Shown: positions 9,299-16,053 of the stretch, piece by piece
How the letters are laid out: every line of letters begins with the position of its first letter
Position numbering within the stretch: the first letter of the stretch is position 1
NCBI RefSeq assembly: GCF_009712225.1
Contig: NZ_WASP01000003.1
Span: 123,279-187,278, forward strand
Direction: 5' to 3'
Source: Desulfovibrio sp.
Lineage (GTDB): Bacteria; Desulfobacterota; Desulfovibrionia; Desulfovibrionales; Desulfovibrionaceae
Length of the DNA: 64,000 bases
Notes under the pieces: model-generated
Told to the model about the DNA's origin: nothing
Databases searched by the model: none
The model's input: only the letters and a program-made list of their open reading frames with translations
Program-made: the position numbers and the translations under genes

Positions 9299-9373
9299 TG
9301 GGCTGTCGTTCAATTGGCAGGACGACGGATTCTGACTCCGTTAATCAAGGTTCGAGTCCTTGCAGCCCAGCCA
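9299..9373 (+). tRNA. tRNA-Gln (anticodon CTG)
   Basis: The acceptor stem TGGGCTG pairs with CAGCCCA, followed by GCCA (discriminator plus encoded CCA). The anticodon stem ACGGA/TCCGT encloses TTCTGAC with CTG at the anticodon positions, and the T arm is CAAGG-TTCGAGT-CCTTG. It is followed at 13 bases by tRNA-Glu. Confidence 0.95.
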
Positions 9374-9386
9374 AAAAACAACTCGC

Positions 9387-9463
9387 GTCCCCATCGTCTA
9401 GCCGGCCCAGGACAACGGCCTTTCACGCCGTCGACAGGGGTTCAAATCCCCTTGGGGACGCCA
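9387..9463 (+). tRNA. tRNA-Glu (anticodon TTC), integration site of the mobile element
   Basis: The acceptor stem GTCCCCA pairs with TGGGGAC, followed by GCCA. The anticodon loop CTTTCAC gives TTC. The T arm is AGGGG-TTCAAAT-CCCCT. Its last 45 bases (9419-9463) recur exactly at 36518-36562. The gene is intact because the element carries a copy of the 3' end. Confidence 0.95.
9419..9463 (+). repeat. attL: 45-bp direct repeat (tRNA-Glu 3' end)
   Basis: Begins CCTTTCACGCC and ends GGGGACGCCA. Identical to 36518-36562; the bases on both sides differ, which fixes the repeat length at 45. Confidence 0.93.
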
Positions 9464-9535
9464 ATTGATTCCAAGAGGTTATAGTCAAAACCTCACCAGA
9501 TACCCACAGGGGGCTTGCCCTGGGGGTTAGTTTTG

Positions 9536-9567
9536 AAAAAGGCTGCACTTAAGTGCAGCCTTTTTTC
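9536..9567 (+). terminator. Terminator after tRNA-Glu, brought by the element
   Basis: A 20-base perfect palindrome (GGCTGCACTT/AAGTGCAGCC) with A's before and six T's after. It replaces the native terminator that now lies beyond attR. Confidence 0.85.
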
Positions 9568-9599
9568 GTTTCCAAATAAGAAAGCCTGAAGCATGTTTT

Positions 9600-10874
9600 C
9601 TACTCCGTTCCAGTTGGGATGAGTTTACCGGAAATCAGTCCCTGATTGCGGCGAACCACGTCTGCCTCTGCCCCTCCCCCCTGCTTTTCTTCATTTTCAC
9701 TTGTAAAAGAATCCTTTTTCCGTGAAAGCGCGGAAGGGGCAGGAAAGGGGTGACGACTTGCAGGGCCACGGCTTGCCAATGCGCTCAAGGCATCCGAAAC
9801 TTCCGCGAATGCTCCAAGGCTGTGCAGGTACCTGTCCGTAGTTGTCTGCTTTTCGTGTCGCAGGGCGTGCTGGATGGCAAAGAGGCTCTTGCCCTCCTGG
9901 GCCAGAATGGTGGCCGCTAGGTGCCTGATGGCGTGAAACCCAAAGGGTTTCACATTGGCCTTGGCACAAAGCCTTTTCATCACGTGGGCTGCCGTCTTAT
10001 AGGGTTGCTCGATGTACGGCTCAACCGGGCAGGTGAACACATGGTTCCCTTTGCCCTGGCGGTATTGCCACAGCCAGAGCATGGTGGTGCGCACGTCCTC
10101 ATTCATGGGCATTTCGTCACGTTTTGCCGTGCCCGTGCGGGTTTTGCGCGTTGTCAGCACAACGGTGCCGCGCTCAAAATCCACATCCTGCCAAGTCAGC
10201 TTAAGCAGCTCGCCCTTACGCGCTGCAAGGTTGAGAAAGCAGGTCAGCATGGCCTTCTCACGTTCTGGGGCCGTCTCGTAGACTTTCCAGAAATCCTCTT
10301 CCGGCGGAATGTAACGGGGAACCCGTATCTCCGCATACCGCTGGCAGGCCAGAAACGAATCCGGCATATCCAGTGGAAAATGGTCGAGGTAGGCTGCGCC
10401 CCACTTCCAGGCGGTGGTCAGGATTTTGCGGTCTTTGTTGGAGCAGTTGGGGCCGCGCTGGTCGTGCTGCCAGGCAAGGTACTTGCGGGCCTTTTTTTTG
10501 TCGAAGGATTCAACTGTATCATCTGGTGACAGTCCCTTGGTTTGCTCAAGGTAGCGGATGAACCGCCGAAAGCGGTCACGTTTCTCTTTGAAGGTCGCCA
10601 GGGTGTTGCGCCGCTGGCATTCTTCAAGGTAGGCCGTTCCCCACTCAAGAATCGTCACCCGTTGGGGCTCGGAGACCAAAGGGGTCACTTTTTCCGGCGC
10701 AGTCGCGGCTTCTTCCTCCAGTTGCTTCCTGGTGGTTACTTCCCACGCTATGGCATTCCTCTCGTCGGCCTTGCTGCTGCCGAACCATTTTACCGCTGCC
10801 ATTCTGCCCTGAAACCAAACCTGTCCTTTCCAACGCTTGGGGGAGCCCTTCTTCTTGCTCGTGAAGGTTGCCAT
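9600..10874 (-). CDS. int: Phage-type tyrosine integrase
   Basis: Site-specific recombinase of 424 residues that presumably integrates and excises the element at tRNA-Glu. The catalytic set is visible: R219 in AARKGELL, H314 and R317 in HAIRH, H340 in LRHEKQ, and Y349 in TTTDRYLH. The N-terminal part has an Arg/Lys-rich arm-binding region and a SAM-like core-binding domain (about 75-180). I chose ATG 10874 (GGAG eight bases upstream); an in-frame TTG at 10901 is open but lacks a site. It lies 136 bases from attL, as usual for tRNA-targeting integrases. The upstream HTH gene overlaps its start. Confidence 0.92.
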   Translation of the reverse strand: MATFTSKKKGSPKRWKGQVWFQGRMAAVKWFGSSKADERNAIAWEVTTRKQLEEEAATAPEKVTPLVSEPQRVTILEWGTAYLEECQRRNTLATFKEKRDRFRRFIRYLEQTKGLSPDDTVESFDKKKARKYLAWQHDQRGPNCSNKDRKILTTAWKWGAAYLDHFPLDMPDSFLACQRYAEIRVPRYIPPEEDFWKVYETAPEREKAMLTCFLNLAARKGELLKLTWQDVDFERGTVVLTTRKTRTGTAKRDEMPMNEDVRTTMLWLWQYRQGKGNHVFTCPVEPYIEQPYKTAAHVMKRLCAKANVKPFGFHAIRHLAATILAQEGKSLFAIQHALRHEKQTTTDRYLHSLGAFAEVSDALSALASRGPASRHPFPAPSALSRKKDSFTSENEEKQGGGAEADVVRRNQGLISGKLIPTGTE

Positions 10875-11046
10875 TGAATATCTCCAATATGCGATTTTCA
10901 AGGAACCTTAGAGCGTGCCCAATCCGCACACCCCCGAATGCCGTATAATACCGCCTGACCGTTCGTACATCAAGGCGGAAGATCGCGGCGACTTCTCTTG
11001 CTGTGAGCACTTTACCTATGGTATTTATTTGAAAATGTTCAGACAT
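10645..11046 (-). CDS. Small helix-turn-helix protein, excisionase-like, overlapping int
   Basis: The first 65 or so residues form a MerR/AlpA-type winged helix: LTAREVAAIFRLDVRTVRRY, followed by GGVRIGHALRF. Small proteins of this sort beside integrases act as excisionases or regulators. The ATG at 11046 follows AAGGAACC. The frame stays open through 133 codons, overlapping the integrase N-terminus in another frame for about 230 bases. The last 60-70 residues are low-complexity, Gln/Gly/Arg-rich, and may be only the by-product of the overlap. The HTH part is credible; the C-terminal extent is uncertain. Confidence 0.55.
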   Translation of the reverse strand: MSEHFQINTIGKVLTAREVAAIFRLDVRTVRRYYTAFGGVRIGHALRFLENRILEIFNGNLHEQEEGLPQALERTGLVSGQNGSGKMVRQQQGRREECHSVGSNHQEATGGRSRDCAGKSDPFGLRAPTGDDS

Positions 11047-11256
11047 GGTGGTTCCTTATTTCCACCGTATTGATATTTACGTTGCAAACAATTCTGAATG
11101 ACGGTCAGAGGAGTTTTTTGTGGACAAGCTATCCCGTTGTTTGTCGTTTCCAAGAGGCTGCTAAAGAGAGGCTGAAGTGGCTCAATCTCATGAATGGTCG
11201 GGGATAGTAGTGGGCAATGAGCGGCACGTAACACACCAACTTTTGAGAGACCAAGC

Positions 11257-12000
11257 ATGGAACAGCTACCGCCAAATCTTACGCTGTCATTTCCAAAATG
11301 CTTCTATGAGAATGATTATGGGAGCGGTATTGACATTATCTGCGGTTCTTTCATCTATAGCCATATGATTTTTCCGCGCGCGAACGAGAATGGGCACCGA
11401 TTACGCTATCAGGCTTTGGCCATAAAAACGGCGCTCAAGGAACTGGAGCAGAAGGATTCAAAAAAATACCTAGAGATCATGCAGGCTGTCATTGAAGATA
11501 TTTTTGGTACTCACTCCACCTATTGCGATATACTCACGCAGGCATCTTTTCCCAGCAAGGGTGATGGGTCATTACAGTCACGTGCGTGGCTGGGAATATT
11601 AACCGGGCAGATACTTCAGGGCGTCCTGTTAACAGAAGAAACCCTTGAGTCAGTAGCGGCAAGCCTAAATCAAGCGCTTCTAATGAAGCCTCTTGAAGAG
11701 CGTGCAGATCTTTCCTGTCCTTGCGCTGACAATCTGATCAAAAATTATTGGGCACCCTTCAAGCCCGTGGCCCATTTATGGATGGCAATGCAATCCTTCA
11801 CACTTCCCGAAGAACTTGATGGCATTGTGAGAATTGATAAAGCCATCAGAAATGAAATACAGGAAGGGGGGCGCGATGGATGGAAAGGCATCGTTGATGA
11901 AGCCGAAAGTATTCTTCACATGGCAGCGGGCTTACAGCGCAAACAGACGCATAAAAAGCTCCTTGACCCGGAAAAATCATTCCGCCTGAAGCTCATATAA
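11257..12000 (+). CDS. Hypothetical protein, 247 residues
   Basis: Unrecognised, predicted cytosolic protein, mostly helical, without signal peptide or membrane segment. It contains several Cys (SFPKCF, DIICGS, YCDIL, DLSCPCAD) and a charged C-terminus. The ATG at 11257 has only a weak ribosome site. It is followed by a good terminator at 12021-12060 and sits between the integrase module and the mobilization module, so it is cargo or an element-maintenance gene. No function is assigned. Confidence 0.6.
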   Translation: MEQLPPNLTLSFPKCFYENDYGSGIDIICGSFIYSHMIFPRANENGHRLRYQALAIKTALKELEQKDSKKYLEIMQAVIEDIFGTHSTYCDILTQASFPSKGDGSLQSRAWLGILTGQILQGVLLTEETLESVAASLNQALLMKPLEERADLSCPCADNLIKNYWAPFKPVAHLWMAMQSFTLPEELDGIVRIDKAIRNEIQEGGRDGWKGIVDEAESILHMAAGLQRKQTHKKLLDPEKSFRLKLI

Positions 12001-12020
12001 TACACCTACATTTTTCAAGT

Positions 12021-12061
12021 GAGGCCCGCAGATACATGTTTCTGTGGGCCTCATCTTTTTT
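12021..12061 (+). terminator. Terminator after the 247-residue gene
   Basis: GAGGCCCGCAGA and TCTGTGGGCCTC pair (one G-T) and are followed by a T-rich run. Confidence 0.8.
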
Positions 12062-12185
12062 GCGCACTACTCTTCACGCCATAAAGAGGTGCAATAGCAA
12101 AACTACGACTGTACGTTCTTCCAAAAGGAGGGCGTGCAGTGTTTTTTTATACCCACAAAATTTCTCTACTGATGAAGATCCCCGA

Positions 12186-12220
12186 AGGGCGCACTTATGC
12201 AAACACGCTTCGCGGTTTGC
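12186..12220 (-). other. Candidate origin of transfer (oriT), RSF1010/MOBQ type
   Basis: Read on the minus strand, an inverted repeat (GCAAAC/GTTTGC arms plus a short CGC/GCG inner stem) is followed directly by ATAAGTGCGCCCT. The RSF1010-family oriT has the same plan: an inverted repeat, then a core of the TAAGTGCG/CCCT kind where the relaxase nicks between G and C. It lies about 65 bases upstream of the relaxase start. The nick position is inferred from the family. Confidence 0.75.
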
Positions 12221-12285
12221 GTGCGCGGGGGCTGCGCCCCTCGACCCCCAAATGCGAAATGCACAAGGGCTGCCGGGGGTAGGCT

Positions 12286-14088
12286 GTGGCGATTTATCAT
12301 CTTCACATGCAGACCATCAGTCGTGCAGACGGCAGAAGCGCGGTAGCCGCCGCTGCATACAGGGCAGCTTCTCGTCTGACGGCTGCTGATGGTCGTGTGT
12401 TCGATTTTCGGCGCAAGCAAGGGGTGGTGGCGCGACAGATTTTTGTGCCTGAAGGGTGTCCAGCCATCAGCAGGCAAGACTTGTGGCTGTTGGCGGAGAA
12501 CACTGAAAAACGCAAGAACTCCACACTGGCTCGAGAGATGGATATGGCCATTCCCGTGGAGCTGAACAAGGAGGAGCGGTTCAAGCTTACGGCCAAATTT
12601 TGCCGCTGGCTTGCTCAGGAATATCAGGTGGCAGTGGATTGCTGCATGCACCGAAAGGACAAAAATGACCTGCAGGAAAATCCTCACATACACGTAATGT
12701 TCACGACTCGCTGCTATTCGCAGGAGGGGACGCTGGGCGCAAAAACCAGAGAACTCGACGACCTGAAAACGAGGACGACACATCTTCTGCATGTTCGTGA
12801 AAAATGGGCGGATTTCTGCAACGAGTATCTCCAGTTTTATGGAGAAACAATCGATCACCGCTCCTTCAAAAATCAGGGAGTTGATTTATTGCCACAAATC
12901 CATGTGGGTTCTGCGGCAACAACAATGACTCGACGGGGTTTGAAAACAGAGCGCGGCATGCTCAACAGGAATATTCAGGACAATAATTCTAATATTATAC
13001 AACTACAACAGGAGATTGAAAATGTCAGATATTTGGGAAACGAAAGTATCAGAGAATGTTCAACGGGAATTGAAGAACATGGAACCACGCATAGCAACTT
13101 ATTTGAAAAAACTGGTGAAGGAGGAATCCAGCAACGATTGGGGGCAGGCCTTGGCAGTGATGGATATGGTTCACAAAGAATTGCTGGAGGTCAAAGCTCA
13201 ACTACAAAACATGGGCGAGGGAGCAGTGCCACCATCGCATTCGGTGCAAAATCTGGTGGCACGTCTGGAAGCACTGGAGCAAGACCATGCCCAATTGAAG
13301 ACGGACGTCCGGCTTCTGCAGCCCTTACAACAAAAACAGAACGGCTAGCGGCCCTGGAGGTGCTGACACAAAGTTGTGTCAGGGCCTCCGGGGAAATTCA
13401 AGCGGATATTCATGCCCTGGTTGAGGCAGCAAACTTGCGCTGTCTTGAAAACAGCATTCGGCAGCACCAATTGCAGCTTCTTAAGAAGTGCAGCGCAGGA
13501 GTCTTGGTGGAATGTGGATCTGTTATCAGGGAAATTCTTCATGCTGTGGATAGAGTCAACGTGCAGGCCATCTATCAGGCGCACTTGATCTCCACAACCC
13601 ATTCTTCATCGCGCTTAAATGCCCTTGCTGAAAAATCCAGAAGCATAATTTCGGTCAGCCATAATATTCAACAGGAAATTATGGCGGCTGTTGGTCGCAG
13701 AAATGTTCAATATGTTCAGGACTACCTGGAGAAAACACGCCTCAAACAACTCAAGGAGTCCTGTCTAAACGTCTGTGTTGAATGCGGCTTGGTGGTCCAT
13801 GAAGTTTTTGAGGCTACTGACAGGCTGGATGCCCTGTTCACGGAACAATGGCTTGCCCTGCACAGCGCTACAAAAATCATGCATGAGCAAGGTGCGCCCC
13901 TGATTCTGCCCTTACACCCCCACGGCGTAATCAGAATGAAGATGAAGAATCCTGAACCTCCACAGCGGGCAAAGTCTAATGGTGTGATTCGGATAAATCT
14001 TGATGCCCCGGAACCATCAGGATCGGATTACCCGGAGGACGCATCAAGCACCCCTGACAGCGCTGCAACCGATTTTGAACCGACGTAG
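12286..14088 (+). CDS. mobL: MobA/MobL-family relaxase
   Basis: Nicks oriT and leads the strand during conjugative mobilization; 600 residues. The N-terminal relaxase domain (about 1-220) shows MAIYHLHMQ, then SAVAAAAYRA, and the metal-binding HxH in NPHIHVMFTTR (H134/H136). Residues of about 245-345 are Gly/Ser-rich and look distorted, exactly where a second gene is encoded in another frame. The C-terminal part (about 350-560) is helical and contains two similar segments around VECGSVIREIL and VECGLVVHEVF. The start is GTG 12286. The product probably works with the TraD-like and coupling proteins of this element. Confidence 0.85.
   Translation: MAIYHLHMQTISRADGRSAVAAAAYRAASRLTAADGRVFDFRRKQGVVARQIFVPEGCPAISRQDLWLLAENTEKRKNSTLAREMDMAIPVELNKEERFKLTAKFCRWLAQEYQVAVDCCMHRKDKNDLQENPHIHVMFTTRCYSQEGTLGAKTRELDDLKTRTTHLLHVREKWADFCNEYLQFYGETIDHRSFKNQGVDLLPQIHVGSAATTMTRRGLKTERGMLNRNIQDNNSNIIQLQQEIENVRYLGNESIRECSTGIEEHGTTHSNLFEKTGEGGIQQRLGAGLGSDGYGSQRIAGGQSSTTKHGRGSSATIAFGAKSGGTSGSTGARPCPIEDGRPASAALTTKTERLAALEVLTQSCVRASGEIQADIHALVEAANLRCLENSIRQHQLQLLKKCSAGVLVECGSVIREILHAVDRVNVQAIYQAHLISTTHSSSRLNALAEKSRSIISVSHNIQQEIMAAVGRRNVQYVQDYLEKTRLKQLKESCLNVCVECGLVVHEVFEATDRLDALFTEQWLALHSATKIMHEQGAPLILPLHPHGVIRMKMKNPEPPQRAKSNGVIRINLDAPEPSGSDYPEDASSTPDSAATDFEPT
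13022..13348 (+). CDS. Gene nested inside the relaxase gene, coiled-coil protein (MobB-like position)
   Basis: 108 residues in the +1 frame relative to the relaxase. It starts at ATG 13022 with AGGAG eight bases upstream. The composition is that of a real protein: charged, helical, with heptad-like Leu spacing (VQRELKNMEPRIATYLKKL; LLEVKAQLQNM; LVARLEALEQDH). The relaxase frame over the same bases is Gly/Ser-rich and simple, which suggests the nested frame is under selection here. RSF1010 has the same organisation, with mobB inside mobA. Sequence relation to MobB is not established; a relaxosome accessory role is inferred. Confidence 0.65.
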   Translation: MSDIWETKVSENVQRELKNMEPRIATYLKKLVKEESSNDWGQALAVMDMVHKELLEVKAQLQNMGEGAVPPSHSVQNLVARLEALEQDHAQLKTDVRLLQPLQQKQNG

Positions 14089-14120
14089 TGACGCAACAAA
14101 TAAATATACAGGAGATTTCT

Positions 14121-14468
14121 ATGGATAAGAACAATCAGACGGCTCCCAACAGCCCTGCGCCCTCAGGGGCACTCCGTAAAACTCTTGCGGAAAAAATGCT
14201 CAGTCTGCAACGCCAAAAGCAGAAGCTGGCTCAAAAGGCAGCCGCGCTGAACAAAGAGGCCCGCAAGGAACGCACCGGGCAACTTATTGCCTGGGGCATC
14301 CTGGTTGAAGCCAGATACCGGAACGCCGCCCCTGAACAGAGAAAACGTCTTATCTCTGCCGCTCGAGAATTTCTCAAGGACAGGAACCTGAGCCGCGCCC
14401 TTGCAGGCTTTGTCCGACTGGATGATGAAATTTCACAGGAAAAGACATCACAGGAGGAGGCATCCTAG
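14121..14468 (+). CDS. TraD-like accessory mobilization protein
   Basis: 115-residue basic protein with a helical N-terminal stretch (LAEKMLSLQRQKQKLAQKAAA) and ARKERTGQLIAWGILVEA. This pattern belongs to the small TraD/MobC-type conjugal proteins encoded beside MobQ-type relaxases. I place the start at ATG 14121 (AGGAG six bases before) rather than GTG 14088, which overlaps the relaxase stop. The TraD match is from memory of the family. An acidic C-terminal tail may contact the relaxase or coupling protein (inference). Confidence 0.65.
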   Translation: MDKNNQTAPNSPAPSGALRKTLAEKMLSLQRQKQKLAQKAAALNKEARKERTGQLIAWGILVEARYRNAAPEQRKRLISAAREFLKDRNLSRALAGFVRLDDEISQEKTSQEEAS

Positions 14469-14551
14469 AAATCTGCTTTTGAGCGGGGGACTGAAAATCC
14501 CCCATTCCTTTTCAGTAGCCCTAAAACAACAGCGCATCATGGAGCAGCTCT

Positions 14552-14944
14552 TTACTGGACTTCGGGGATTGGTGTTTTTCCAACCTTGGCCTGCAGCGGT
14601 ATAATCCAGGCGACCTTCAAATTCGGAATATTAAGTATGTTGGCTCCTGCCCCCATGCCAAGAAGCGATGCCAGCGCATCCTGCAAGGCGGGCTTAACCC
14701 TGTCCGGCACTGCGCCTGTCATTTCATTTGCCTGTTCCAGTGAAACCATACTGTGTGGGCTGAAGTTTTTCATGTATCTTGAAAGAATATCGATGGCCTG
14801 ATTCAGATCTTCCTTCGGTATGCCTTCAAGATCCATTACATGCGTAAAGTCGCCTTGTGTGAAAGGCAATGTATCCGAAGACAGGCAAGCCGTCGGCATG
14901 GCTAACGCCAACATGAAAATGATGACTTCTGTTTTTATATTCAT
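14552..14944 (-). CDS. Putative exported lipoprotein, unknown function
   Basis: 130 residues with an N-terminal signal (MNIKTEVIIFMLALAMPTACLSS). Cys20 sits in a lipobox-like context (MPTAC), though less canonical than LxxC. The mature part has no recognised domain and contains a Gly/Ala-rich loop (LLGMGAGANI). It lies downstream of the HGH-rich two-helix membrane protein on the same strand with a 33-base gap, so the two may be co-transcribed. Function unknown; surface exclusion is one possibility for small exported proteins of mobile elements. Confidence 0.55.
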   Translation of the reverse strand: MNIKTEVIIFMLALAMPTACLSSDTLPFTQGDFTHVMDLEGIPKEDLNQAIDILSRYMKNFSPHSMVSLEQANEMTGAVPDRVKPALQDALASLLGMGAGANILNIPNLKVAWIIPLQAKVGKTPIPEVQ

Positions 14945-14977
14945 TTCTTTGATGAGATAAAAACAAATTGTTTTGTA

Positions 14978-15604
14978 TTATGTTGCTGGCATAATCTTTT
15001 TAATGTCATTGATCATGTTCGTTATCTCTTCAACAATTTTTCTCCGTCTTTCAAAAAGGCTTAGATAGCTAAACAATGTACATACAATCAAGCCGATAAA
15101 TGGAATTACGAATGCCGATACGCTGAAAATAGTAACCAGGTTAAGAAGAAAAGCTAAAAAAGACAGTGCTGCAAGGATTAAAGAGCCTGCGCCACGGAGC
15201 CCTTTATTAATATCAAATGTTTTAAACATATTATTGCCATTTACTCCGGCCAGAACCCATTCTGTCTGCGTTGTGACGTTTTTGACAAAGCAGGTGAGAT
15301 AATTTTTTCCATCTGAAAGCTCGCAAACAGCAATTTTGTGTCCAGGTCTAAAGGCCAAAGATCCAGGTATACCCCACTGAACTTCCTTGCCTTTATGATT
15401 TACCCAAACCTTTGTTTCCCACGACGTATGTGAGCTGATGCGCACGTCGGATACATAGCCTTCACCATTAGAAACCACTCCGCCCCCACCATGCCCGTGA
15501 ACATGGGTGGTGCCCACTTCATCAAGCTGAAGAACCTCTCCCTCAAGAATTTCTGCGACCAGCTCAGCATCCCCGATTGTATATTTCCGCGTAGTTTCCA
15601 TCAT
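14978..15604 (-). CDS. Two-helix membrane protein with His/Gly-rich segment, unknown function
   Basis: 208 residues. The N-terminal soluble domain contains a THVHGHGGGGV segment that could bind metal, and a beta-rich region follows. Two adjacent transmembrane helices lie near residues 140-185 (LILAALSFLAFLLNLVTIF and VIPFIGLIVCTLFSYLSLF), then a basic cytosolic tail. Two ATGs are adjacent; the second (15601) is better spaced from AAGGAG. It is divergent from an XRE regulator across a perfect 11-bp palindrome, so it is probably repressed by that protein. I do not recognise the family. Confidence 0.6.
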   Translation of the reverse strand: MMETTRKYTIGDAELVAEILEGEVLQLDEVGTTHVHGHGGGGVVSNGEGYVSDVRISSHTSWETKVWVNHKGKEVQWGIPGSLAFRPGHKIAVCELSDGKNYLTCFVKNVTTQTEWVLAGVNGNNMFKTFDINKGLRGAGSLILAALSFLAFLLNLVTIFSVSAFVIPFIGLIVCTLFSYLSLFERRRKIVEEITNMINDIKKIMPAT

Positions 15605-15683
15605 TTTCTCCTTTTCTATTTTTTAGGCTGCCAATTTAGTCTCGAGCGCAGGGTTGCAGCTAACTTCCGGCTCAACCACTACG

Positions 15684-15715
15684 CCATTAGAATCTATTAT
15701 AATGGATTCTAATGG
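15684..15715. promoter_or_regulatory. Operator palindrome between the XRE gene and the two-helix membrane gene
   Basis: Perfect 11-bp inverted repeat CCATTAGAATC / GATTCTAATGG with a 10-base centre that itself contains TATTATAAT, a -10-like sequence. A protein bound here would cover a promoter. Confidence 0.75.
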
Positions 15716-15740
15716 TCAACGGCTATAGTAACTTAAAAAA

Positions 15741-16049
15741 ATGGAAGCAATCCCTTTCCTTCGCCCAGCTATTGCCATTGCCCTAGCTGAGGCCCGCCAT
15801 AAGGCGGGCTTGACACAACCGCAACTTGCGGATTTCTCCGGCCTCTCTCGCAGCTATATCGCCGCATTAGAAGCCGGAGAAACCAGTTTTTCGTGTGAAA
15901 GCCTCTACGCACTACTTGGCGTAATGAATGTTGATATTGTGGCCTTTTTCCAGCGAGTAGAAGGCTTGCGGGCACAAAAGCCAGCAATTTCTAAACCTGG
16001 CCGTGGACGCCGCCGCACGATAACCATCGGAACCACGATTCCTTCTTAA
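15741..16049 (+). CDS. XRE-family transcriptional regulator
   Basis: 102 residues. The HTH is clear (LTQPQLADFSGLSRSYIAALEAG at about 24-46), followed by a short dimer region and a basic tail (GRGRRR). Cro/CI-type regulators bind palindromes; a perfect one lies 25-57 bases upstream between this gene and the divergent membrane-protein gene. Autoregulation and control of that neighbour are likely. The ribosome site is weak. Confidence 0.85.
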   Translation: MEAIPFLRPAIAIALAEARHKAGLTQPQLADFSGLSRSYIAALEAGETSFSCESLYALLGVMNVDIVAFFQRVEGLRAQKPAISKPGRGRRRTITIGTTIPS

Positions 16050-16053
16050 TAGC

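Noticed and set aside
11025..11258. 77-codon minus-strand frame between the HTH gene and the 247-residue gene
   Set aside because: No ribosome site, no domain, and it overlaps the HTH start.
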